Assembly: GCA_002412495.1 (NCBI GenBank)
Contig: DHVE01000053.1
Coordinates: 1 to 64,000, forward strand
Direction of reading: 5' to 3'
Length of the DNA: 64,000 nucleotides
DNA from: Betaproteobacteria bacterium UBA5216
GTDB taxonomy: Bacteria; Pseudomonadota; Gammaproteobacteria; Burkholderiales; SG8-41
The notes below the pieces were generated by a model, which was not told the origin of the DNA, did not search any database, and saw nothing but the letters and a program-made list of their open reading frames with translations. Position 1 is the stretch's first letter. The number at the start of each line of letters is the position of its first letter. Below are positions 26,549 through 34,116 of this stretch, one piece after another. The translations under genes and the position numbers were made by a program.

Positions 26549-28573
26549 TCAGACCGCCACCACCCTGGGCGCATCCACGACTTTCGGAGCGCCCCGATGC
26601 TGTTCCTTGATGGATGCATGCTGCTTTACGATTTCAGTGACATCCAGAATTAACGCCACCCTGCCGTCGCCCAAAATGGACGCGCCCGCCATGAAATCGA
26701 CTTTCCGGTAATTCGCTTCGAGGCTCTTGATCACCACCTGATCCTGGCCCAGCAGTTCATCCACCTGAAGTGCGATGGTGCGGTTTTCAACTTCCAGCAC
26801 CACCAGAACCGACTGCTCCTGCGACGCCGTGTCCGGCAGGGCGCAAACGTCCGTGAGTTTCAGGATCGGTATATATTCGCCACGCAAATGAATCACGTGA
26901 CCTTGCCCCACCACCGATTGGACCTGCGTGGCCGACACCTGCAGGCACTCGCGTATAAACGTAATGGGAATGATGTAGCGTTCATCGGCCGCTCCGACGA
27001 TCATGCCATCCACGATCGCCAGCGTCAGCGGCAGATTGATCGTGAACGTCGTGCCCTTGCCCAGCGCCGAGGTGATATCGAGCGAACCGCCCAGTTTGCG
27101 CACGTTTTGGCTGACCACGTCCAAGCCCACGCCCCTGCCCGATACGCTGCTCACTTTTTGCGCGGTGGAAAACCCCGGCTGCAAAAGCAACGCGAACATC
27201 GAAGCTTCGTCGAATTCACCTTCGGCTATCAATCCGATTTCCACCGCACGCCGGCGCACCAATTCAGGATTGATGCCACGCCCATCGTCCACCACCGTAA
27301 TCACGAAGCGTCCGCCGCGGTGTTCAGCGTGTAACGACAGCGTGCCCTTGGCCGGTTTGCCGGCGGCCAGCCGGTCCGCGGGCAATTCGATGCCATGATC
27401 CAGCGCATTGCGTACCAGGTGTGTCAGGGGATCCACCAATTGCTCAATGACGCTCTTGTCGAGTTCAGACTGTTCGCCGGAAATCTTTAGCTCGACGGCC
27501 TTGCCCAATTGCAAACCGAGATCGCGCACCAGGCGCGGGAACCGGCCAAACACGTGATTCACCGGCATCATGCGGATAGCCAGTATGCGTTCCTGGATAT
27601 CCTGCACATTGCGTTCCAGTTGTGCAAAAACGGAGACCGCGCGCGCATCCTTGATTGCGTCGAGATGCTGGGTCGATTGCTTGAGCATGGTATGCGTGAT
27701 CACCAGCTCGCCGACCAGATTCACTAGGTCATCGATTTTGTCGGTGCGCACGTGCATGGTCACCAGACCAACCTCGCGGCGCGCATCCGGCGAAAAATCC
27801 TCGGCGCGGCGCGCCGGTCTGGGCGCCGACGGAGACTCGAGCATCACCGGCTCGGCAACCGGCTCGATTTCCAGCGCGCAGCAATTCGATACCCATTCGA
27901 ATACGTCGCGGATGTCACCGATGGTAGCTTCGGTTTCCAATGAAATGCGCCACGCCAGATAGCAAGTTGTCGGCACGAATGTCCGCACGTCCGGCAGCGC
28001 GGATAAATCGACGATGCAACGCACCGTCCCGAGATGCGCCAGTTCCTCGATAAAGCGAGCGGGATCGTTGCCGCTGTGAAAAAAATCCTGCGCCGGACGA
28101 AACACGATCACATAGGCTTGCTTGGTTCGCGCAACCACCGTCTCGCCCGCGACCGCCTGCCCGCCAGCGGTCGCACCGCCAGTGCCGGCACGCAGCAACA
28201 ACTGCAATTCCCTTACGATGCCAGCGCCCGCCGACGCATCGACCGGCTCCTGCGCCTCGGAAGCGAAGATCCAGTTACGCAGGCAATCCACGCCTCGCAG
28301 CAGCACGTTGGTGCATTCGGGAGTTGCCTGTGCCGTACCTTGACGGAGACGGTCCAGCATGGATTCCATCTCGTGCGCCAGTTCGGCGATGACGCCAAAT
28401 CCCAGGCTACCCGCGGACCCCTTCAGCGAATGTACTGCGCGGAAAATGCCATCCAGGGTTTCCTTGCTGTGCCCATGCTGTTCGAGCCGCAGCAAAGCCT
28501 GCTCCACGCTATCAAGGCCTTCGAGGCTCTCGGCAAAGAAGGTTGCGTGAAAACGGGAAAGATCAAGGCTCAT
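26549..28573 (-). CDS. cheA: Chemotaxis histidine kinase CheA
   Basis: 674 aa. The HPt domain has the phosphorylated His48 in the motif AVHSLKGSAG. A linker/P2 region follows, then the P3 dimerisation helices near VRTDKIDDLVNLVGELVI. The P4 kinase boxes are LVRNALDHGIE, VVDDGRGI and GRGVGLDVV, and a CheW-like P5 domain forms the C-terminal 140 residues. It phosphorylates the CheY and CheB of the same operon. Length is within the normal range. Confidence 0.97.
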   Translation of the reverse strand: MSLDLSRFHATFFAESLEGLDSVEQALLRLEQHGHSKETLDGIFRAVHSLKGSAGSLGFGVIAELAHEMESMLDRLRQGTAQATPECTNVLLRGVDCLRNWIFASEAQEPVDASAGAGIVRELQLLLRAGTGGATAGGQAVAGETVVARTKQAYVIVFRPAQDFFHSGNDPARFIEELAHLGTVRCIVDLSALPDVRTFVPTTCYLAWRISLETEATIGDIRDVFEWVSNCCALEIEPVAEPVMLESPSAPRPARRAEDFSPDARREVGLVTMHVRTDKIDDLVNLVGELVITHTMLKQSTQHLDAIKDARAVSVFAQLERNVQDIQERILAIRMMPVNHVFGRFPRLVRDLGLQLGKAVELKISGEQSELDKSVIEQLVDPLTHLVRNALDHGIELPADRLAAGKPAKGTLSLHAEHRGGRFVITVVDDGRGINPELVRRRAVEIGLIAEGEFDEASMFALLLQPGFSTAQKVSSVSGRGVGLDVVSQNVRKLGGSLDITSALGKGTTFTINLPLTLAIVDGMIVGAADERYIIPITFIRECLQVSATQVQSVVGQGHVIHLRGEYIPILKLTDVCALPDTASQEQSVLVVLEVENRTIALQVDELLGQDQVVIKSLEANYRKVDFMAGASILGDGRVALILDVTEIVKQHASIKEQHRGAPKVVDAPRVVAV

Positions 28574-28597
28574 GTCGTTATCGCTGAAACCGCATCG

Positions 28598-29911
28598 TCA
28601 AAATTCCTTCCAGTCGCCATCGTCTCTGGAGCCGCCGCGCGGCGCCGACGCTAGGCTGGCGGCGGCAACAGCCGGCCCCGCTGAACGGACGGCGACCGCC
28701 ACGGCGGCTGCTGGTTCAGGCGCGCGGCCGGCCGCGCCGGACGTTCCGGACGTTCCAACCGTACCGGGCGCAGCGGCGCGCCGGGAAGTACCAGCGACGT
28801 TACGCCGGTGATCGAGAAGAACCCTGTCGTTCTCGTCAATCTTGAACACGCGCGTCATTTCGCGCAGGCGCTGTGCCTGCGTGCGCATGGAATCGGCCGC
28901 GGCCGTCGCCTGCTCCACGACTGCAGCATTCTGCTGCACGACCTCATCCATCTGAAGAATCGCCAGATTGATCTGGTCGATACCGCTGGATTGATCAGCC
29001 GAGGCATTGCTGATTTGGTCTATGATTCCACTGAGGTTTGCGACGGAATCCACGATTTCATTCATCGTCTTGCCGGCGTTTTCAACCAGCCGGGTGCCCG
29101 CATCGACCTTTTCAACGGAGTTGCCGATCAATACCTTGATCTCCTTCGCGGCCTCCGCGGATCGCTGCGCAAGGCTGCGAACCTCGGAAGCCACCACCGC
29201 AAACCCCCGGCCTTGTTCGCCGGCACGCGCGGCCTCAACGGCGGCGTTCAACGCGAGAATATTTGTCTGAAATGCGATGCCATCGATAACGGAAATAATA
29301 TCCGAAATCTTGCGCGAGCTTTCCTGGATATCGTTCATGGTCAGCACCACATCGCCCACGACTCTTCCGCCGTTTGCCGCCACCACATTCGCGCTTTTTG
29401 CCAGTACATTTGCCTTGCGCGCGCTCTCGGTGTTTTCCTTCACCGCGGCAGTCAACGCTTCCATGCTGGACGCGGTTTGCTCCAGGGTCGAAGCCTGTTC
29501 TTCCGTGCGCTGAGACAGATTGTTATTGCCACTCGCCACTTCGTTGGCCGACGTGGCGATGGCTTCCGCGCTGTCGCGAATATCACTCACCATGCGCGTG
29601 AGATTTTCATCCATGGTCTTAAGCGCCAGCATCAGTTTGCCGAATTCGCCGCGCCCATCGGTTTCTATCGTCACGGTCAAGTCGCCGGCGGCCACCCGAT
29701 TTGCCAGCGACACCGCCGTCGCGAGCGGTATGCTAATGGCGCGCAAGGTAACTATCCACATGACCATCAGCAGCATGATCGTTACCACGACCAGCCCCAC
29801 CATCACATTACGCGGCCCACCCTGCAAGTGCATGATACCCACCACCGCCATGCCCAGAATCAGCGCAAGCAAAAACGCAACGCCCAGCCGCAAACTGCTC
29901 TTAACGGTCAT
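28598..29911 (-). CDS. Methyl-accepting chemotaxis protein without periplasmic domain, C-terminal CheR-docking pentapeptide
   Basis: MCP of 437 aa. Two transmembrane helices (about residues 9-27 and 37-58) are joined by a loop of only about nine residues, so no periplasmic ligand-binding domain exists. A HAMP domain and the cytoplasmic signalling hairpin follow; the tip reads [20 protein letters not shown] and the flanks are [14 protein letters not shown]. An Ala/Gly/Pro-rich linker of about 55 residues leads to the end, DWKEF, which fits the xWxxF pentapeptide that tethers CheR/CheB. The signal it senses must be cytoplasmic, membrane-borne or come from a partner protein. Confidence 0.94.
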   Translation of the reverse strand: MTVKSSLRLGVAFLLALILGMAVVGIMHLQGGPRNVMVGLVVVTIMLLMVMWIVTLRAISIPLATAVSLANRVAAGDLTVTIETDGRGEFGKLMLALKTMDENLTRMVSDIRDSAEAIATSANEVASGNNNLSQRTEEQASTLEQTASSMEALTAAVKENTESARKANVLAKSANVVAANGGRVVGDVVLTMNDIQESSRKISDIISVIDGIAFQTNILALNAAVEAARAGEQGRGFAVVASEVRSLAQRSAEAAKEIKVLIGNSVEKVDAGTRLVENAGKTMNEIVDSVANLSGIIDQISNASADQSSGIDQINLAILQMDEVVQQNAAVVEQATAAADSMRTQAQRLREMTRVFKIDENDRVLLDHRRNVAGTSRRAAAPGTVGTSGTSGAAGRAPEPAAAVAVAVRSAGPAVAAASLASAPRGGSRDDGDWKEF

Positions 29912-29948
29912 CTAGATACTCTCTAATTACCTTCTAATCCAAAAAATG

Positions 29949-30314
29949 CTAAGCCGGCAGCACCTTGCGCAACACGTTCAGCAGCGCTTCCGGATCAAAG
30001 GGTTTGACTATCCAGCCCGTCGCGCCCGCCGCGCGCCCCTTGGATTTCATTTCCGGTTGCGATTCGGTGGTCAACAGTATGATCGGCACAAATTTGTACT
30101 CGGGCAACTTGCGTAACTCCGCGACCAGTTCGATCCCCGTGCGCCCCGGCATGTTCACGTCCGAAATCACCAGATCAAACCGTTGTGTTTGCGCCAGCGC
30201 GAGCGCCTCGTCGGTGTTGCCGGCTTCGGCGACCTTGTGTCCAGCCGAGGCCAGCGTGAAATTGACCATCTGCCGCATGGTCATGGAGTCATCAACAATC
30301 ATGATATTCGACAC
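29949..30314 (-). CDS. cheY: Chemotaxis response regulator CheY
   Basis: Single-domain receiver of 121 aa. It has Asp8/Asp9, phospho-acceptor Asp52 (VISDVNMPG), Thr82/83 and Lys104 (VKPFDPE). It carries phosphoryl groups from CheA to a flagellar motor or other output. It sits between the CheZ-like membrane protein gene and the MCP gene. There is no DNA-binding output domain. Confidence 0.96.
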   Translation of the reverse strand: MSNIMIVDDSMTMRQMVNFTLASAGHKVAEAGNTDEALALAQTQRFDLVISDVNMPGRTGIELVAELRKLPEYKFVPIILLTTESQPEMKSKGRAAGATGWIVKPFDPEALLNVLRKVLPA

Positions 30315-30330
30315 AACTCTCTCCCGAAAT

Positions 30331-31680
30331 CTAGAATAACTCTACGTCTACTTTTTGTACTTTACCGGGCGCCAAGTCCTCGCGAACCGCGATACGCGAT
30401 TCACCCTCCGAAGCCGAGGCGCCATCCGCGGCACGCGCCAAACCCGCGGCGCGCGTATTGGATTCGGAGTCCGAAAGGGACTCCGCCGCCTTCGCCAACA
30501 GCGGCGCCTTGATGTGCTGAAGTTTTTGCTGGGTAATATCCTGATACTGCATCGCGACGATAATCTGATTGATATCGTTGCGCACATCCTTGCCCAGCGA
30601 GGTGATCTTCTCCAGCGTGGTGGTGACCTCCCGCGCCTTTTCCATCGTGGCGATGTTGAGCTGCGACACATCTACCTTGGCCTGCACGGCCGCCAGCCGC
30701 ACATTGTCGCTGGATTTACTCAACTCTTCGTAAGTGCCGCCCATCACTTCACGGATCTTCTCCAGACCATCGCGCATGCGGCGCGTCAACTCATGTGCCG
30801 ATGTGCTGGTCTCGCGAATGCGGTCTGCAATTTCAACAAACCAGCGGCCATCGGCATTGGCGTCGCGGTTGGCCGCCACCGTGGAATCGAGCGCCAGCTT
30901 GCGAATTCGCGCCGCCATGTTGCGCAATTCGTCCAGCATTTCGTCTATTGCCAGTGAATGTTCTCGCACCACATCCTGATGGCGTGACATTTCTTCGGAT
31001 GCCTTGGAAAAATCCATCATGCGGCTGGTAACGTTATCCAGTTGCCGTTCGTACGCCGTGATGAAATCAGGCAACGACAACCAGGCAGATCCACCAGCCC
31101 CGTCGGCCGAACTGCTCTTTAGCAGCCGCACGGCACTGTCCATTTGCTGCCCGGTCTTGTCCATGATGACGCGAAAGCTCTTGCCGATCTTCGCGGCAGC
31201 CGCCTCGGATTGCTGAGTCACGTCGTCCAGAGACGCGCGCGCATGCCGGATGCTATCTCCCGCGATATGCGACGATTCCATCCATTGGTTCAGCAAACCT
31301 TGCATCAGCGCCATCGACTGCGCGGTGGCAACCGCATCACCCGTATTGCGCACCGGCGTGTCCGTCGCCTGCGCGGGCGCTGATTCCGCGCGGCTGGCCA
31401 TCACATGGTAAATCAGGAATAACGACACCACCGAAAACACCAGCGAAACGCCCGCAACCCACAACGGCACCGCCCACACACCCCATATCCAGGGAAGCAG
31501 CACGGCCGCCGCGCACAGCGCCAGCGCCTTGCCTTTTCCCTTATCCTGCCGCTGCGCCCGCTCCTTGTTTTTTTCTGTTTCGGGCTTTTCCACCTTTATG
31601 GCGCCGCCACCAGCACTGGCGTTTCCACCACGGGACGTCCCACCACCCTCCGGCTCGCTGAGATCGAAATCGACGCTCAC
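30331..31680 (-). CDS. Membrane-anchored MCP-like helical protein with CheZ-like QDxxxQ motif
   Basis: Protein of 449 aa. It has a Gly/Ser-rich N-terminus, a basic stretch, two membrane helices (about 53-94) and then a long helical region of about 300 residues. It lacks the conserved MCP signalling tip. Near the C-terminus, VAMQYQDITQQKLQHI places Asp381 and Gln385 four residues apart in a Gln-Asp-x-x-x-Gln pattern. This matches the CheZ active site (E. coli Asp143/Gln147 in QDFQDLTGQ). I infer a CheY-P phosphatase fixed to the membrane. No other cheZ was found in the operon. ATGA overlap with the upstream STAS gene. Confidence 0.75.
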   Translation of the reverse strand: MSVDFDLSEPEGGGTSRGGNASAGGGAIKVEKPETEKNKERAQRQDKGKGKALALCAAAVLLPWIWGVWAVPLWVAGVSLVFSVVSLFLIYHVMASRAESAPAQATDTPVRNTGDAVATAQSMALMQGLLNQWMESSHIAGDSIRHARASLDDVTQQSEAAAAKIGKSFRVIMDKTGQQMDSAVRLLKSSSADGAGGSAWLSLPDFITAYERQLDNVTSRMMDFSKASEEMSRHQDVVREHSLAIDEMLDELRNMAARIRKLALDSTVAANRDANADGRWFVEIADRIRETSTSAHELTRRMRDGLEKIREVMGGTYEELSKSSDNVRLAAVQAKVDVSQLNIATMEKAREVTTTLEKITSLGKDVRNDINQIIVAMQYQDITQQKLQHIKAPLLAKAAESLSDSESNTRAAGLARAADGASASEGESRIAVREDLAPGKVQKVDVELF

Positions 31681-32000
31681 GTATCCCCTCCCAATACCGC
31701 GTCTATCGCCAGCAGCGAAAGCAACTCGCTCAAGCGCTCCGACGGATTATTAATCCGTACTGATTTCCCTTGTTCACGCGCACGCACCACGGCGACAGCC
31801 AGCAGCTGTGCCAGGGCCGTATCCGGTCGAGCCACCGCGGACGCATCCAGTTCCACCACTGCATGCGCTTGCAGGCGATCGCGAATCTCTTTCCAGATTT
31901 CGTCGATTTCGCGTATTCCGGCGTCCGCGGCAAGAGCGTATGAATTAGTAGGCACTTTTATTATGACTGACGATGATCCAGCACAGTTTGGTGGATGCAC
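31677..32000 (-). CDS. STAS-domain protein
   Basis: Small protein of 107 aa, best start GTG at 32000. The fold pattern of anti-anti-sigma/STAS proteins is visible: a first strand-helix, then AVVELDASAVARPDTALAQLLAV, with Asp/Ser variation at the usual phospho-serine loop, and a C-terminal helix. MlaB-like and chemotaxis-associated STAS proteins look similar. It is the first gene of the leftward chemotaxis operon and its stop overlaps the next start (ATGA). It may modulate assembly or localisation of the membrane partner; that is inference. Confidence 0.75.
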   Translation of the reverse strand: MHPPNCAGSSSVIIKVPTNSYALAADAGIREIDEIWKEIRDRLQAHAVVELDASAVARPDTALAQLLAVAVVRAREQGKSVRINNPSERLSELLSLLAIDAVLGGDT

Positions 32001-32187
32001 GGATTATAAACATTCACGTCCGCCGCGTTTGAAATTCCCGCTTGCGTCACGCACCGGTCTTCACCTACAAAGCCTCCATTCCAACAGCATTACTTTACCA
32101 ACGGATCGGCGGTAATCAGCGGCATGCCCGTATTAACCAATATTTTTATAAAACAATCGCTTACCATGTGCACAATGACAGCGGGGA

Positions 32188-33306
32188 TTACTTGCCGCGC
32201 ATCTCGGCCATCGAGCGCGCATACTGCCCATCGGAGCGCTTTAACGCTCGGGTAACCGCCTTGGTCGCGCCAAACGTAGGTATCACCGCCGAGTGCTTGC
32301 CGGCGCCGCCAATCACGGCAATCAGCAGATTGTCAGCGTTGTGTATCATGGGCACTGGCGCGTCCATTCCGGCATTTTTGTAGACAGAGGCAAATGCCAC
32401 TCGAAAGCGCCGTTCAATGTTCTCTTTGGAAAACGTCCCCAGCGGAAGCGTCGCGTGTTGTGCGATGAATTGCTTGGCTGCCCGCTTGCTGATGCCGTCA
32501 TTGGCGATAGTCGCGGCGTGTTCCGGCCCCATCACCACCAGCGGCATGGCGTCGGGATAATAGATGTCGTTCGAGCCGGTTGAAATCAGGGTGCCCGCGA
32601 TGGTCTTGAGGATGCCTTCACCGCTGATGCTTTCATGATCGTTCACGTTATGCGGGCACTCCCCGCCGACCACCGTGACGCAAGTGGCTTCACGGGGGAA
32701 ACCCCGCTCCACATGCAGCGGCACCCAGGGGTTTCCTGCTTCGTTTTCAGCCACGCAATAGGAATATTTGTTCGGCCCGCCGAATGTGGACATATCGCCA
32801 AGCGCGGGGATGGCACCGCCAATATTCAATAAAATCAATCGGATAGCGCGCCCTATCGTGGCATTGCTATGAGTCCCGGGACCAAAGGCATTGTGCCCGC
32901 TGTTCATGCCCAGTTCTTTCGCCCCGGGGCCATTGACGATGACCAGCGGTGAACACATATGTGTGGTCGCCTGAATCCCATACAGGTTAAAGGCCTCGTC
33001 GCACATGGCCTCGACCGCCAGAATAATCAACGGAAAATATTCCGGCTTGCAACCGGCCATAACCGCATTCGCCGCCAAACGCACGGGCGTAGCCTCGCCA
33101 TAACGCGGCGCTACCTTGCCCACCGGCTCATTCCACGGGCGATCACAGTACTCCAGCATCGCGGCGACTCGTTCCTCCGTGGGCGGTATCAGCGGCAGGC
33201 CGTCTCCCCATCCCTTTTCCAGATAAAGCGCGTTTATTGAAAAGAAATCGTCCTTGGCTTCCAAGCTAGCATCCGGGGCTTTTAACAATGCCGAAAGATC
33301 GTTCAC
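32188..33306 (-). CDS. Conserved protein paired with the UGSC selenoprotein, function unknown
   Basis: 372 aa starting with GTG at 33306, which overlaps the selenoprotein stop by 4 bp (GTGA) and has a good ribosome-binding site (AAGGAG). Regions likely to be conserved are GDGLPLIPPTEERVAAML, AVMAGCKPEYFPLI, FGPGTHSNATIGRA and VVGGECPHNVNDHES. There is no signal peptide and no membrane helix, and nine cysteines are spread along the protein. I do not recognise a known catalytic family. Coupled translation suggests it works in a complex or pathway with the selenoprotein. Confidence 0.85.
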   Translation of the reverse strand: MNDLSALLKAPDASLEAKDDFFSINALYLEKGWGDGLPLIPPTEERVAAMLEYCDRPWNEPVGKVAPRYGEATPVRLAANAVMAGCKPEYFPLIILAVEAMCDEAFNLYGIQATTHMCSPLVIVNGPGAKELGMNSGHNAFGPGTHSNATIGRAIRLILLNIGGAIPALGDMSTFGGPNKYSYCVAENEAGNPWVPLHVERGFPREATCVTVVGGECPHNVNDHESISGEGILKTIAGTLISTGSNDIYYPDAMPLVVMGPEHAATIANDGISKRAAKQFIAQHATLPLGTFSKENIERRFRVAFASVYKNAGMDAPVPMIHNADNLLIAVIGGAGKHSAVIPTFGATKAVTRALKRSDGQYARSMAEMRGK

Positions 33307-33851
33307 TTCGAATGCTCCTTGATCAACTTCACAAACTCAGGGATGGCCACTCCCGCGCGCCCTTCGACTTTTTCCAGCGAAATTCCGCCCAGCGGATGCG
33401 GTATTACGATCAATGGCAAATCCGGCACGCCAAACACGCGCGATTGCGCCTTACCCAGTTTCAGGAAGGGATCCGTACAGATTACCGCCGTTACCAAACC
33501 GCGTTTACGTAACTCTGACATATCGTGGACACTCCACGATGTGCAGGAACCTCAATCCGCCATGGCGCTGATGACGCAATCCGCCTGGGCGGTGAATTCA
33601 TCCAGCACATTTTTCTCGGCCGGAATCGATGGCGACGGCTTCCGGAGCGCCACCACGGAAGCCACCTTCATTTGCGCCTTCACCCCTTCCACAATGAACT
33701 TCAGCAGGTGGTCTGCGTTGCCTTTGCTGTTATCGAGAATGCCGAGCCGTATGCCGTCAACGGATAAGTCACGTTGTCGCCCGGTCGCAATTGCCGCTGG
33801 CGGCGGCGCTTCGGGCACCACCAATCTCACCATTGCCATGGTATTGCTCAT
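33303..33851 (-). CDS. UGSC-family selenoprotein (in-frame TGA read as selenocysteine at residue 100)
   Basis: 182 aa when the TGA at 33552-33554 is decoded as Sec. The ATG at 33851 has a strong Shine-Dalgarno (GGAGGTAA). The N-terminal half contains LGILDNSKGNADHLLKF and ends VISAMAD; the TGA follows, then GSCTSWSVHD directly in the same frame, then VTAVICTDPFL and LPLIVIPHPLGG. The order GD/AD-U-G-S-C-T-S-W-S is the signature of the UGSC family reported from marine microbial selenoproteomes. Sec100 and Cys103 would form a CxxC-like redox pair. A SECIS hairpin follows. Without Sec insertion the gene yields a 99-residue fragment. SelA/SelB/SelC are not in the window. Confidence 0.9.
33522..33540 (-). 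promoter_or_regulatory. Bacterial SECIS element
   Basis: In the leftward mRNA, 11 nt after the UGA, ATCGTGGA-GTG-TCCACGAT forms a perfect 8-bp stem with a GUG apical loop. This matches the bacterial SECIS rule of a hairpin just 3' of the UGA with a G-U in the loop, as in E. coli fdhF. It lies inside coding sequence. An ATG immediately after it might be mistaken for the start of a separate short gene. Confidence 0.88.
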
Positions 33852-34116
33852 GAAATTACCTCCAAACTGTCGGGAAGCTGCCGACTTTATCGTATGCGCT
33901 GCCCTGCGGCAAACCCGTAAGGCGTTGACCCAAAAATGCACTGTCAATCAAGAGATTAGCTCCGCCAAGCCGCGTTTGGTGGCCCAATACCCCGATGTCT
34001 TTATTTCTAATAGCATTTGAACATGTCTCAGGATATCCTGTACCTGTTTTCAATAACCAACCGGCAACAAATGACCGTGTATCCATCGGCCACGAATACT
34101 TGCACTAAAGGGTCTG

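Noticed and set aside
33522..33551. Treating the two UGSC halves as separate genes or as a nonsense pseudogene
   Set aside because: The frame is continuous through the TGA, the UGSC signature spans it, and a hairpin of SECIS type lies at the right distance. A random nonsense mutation would not create these.
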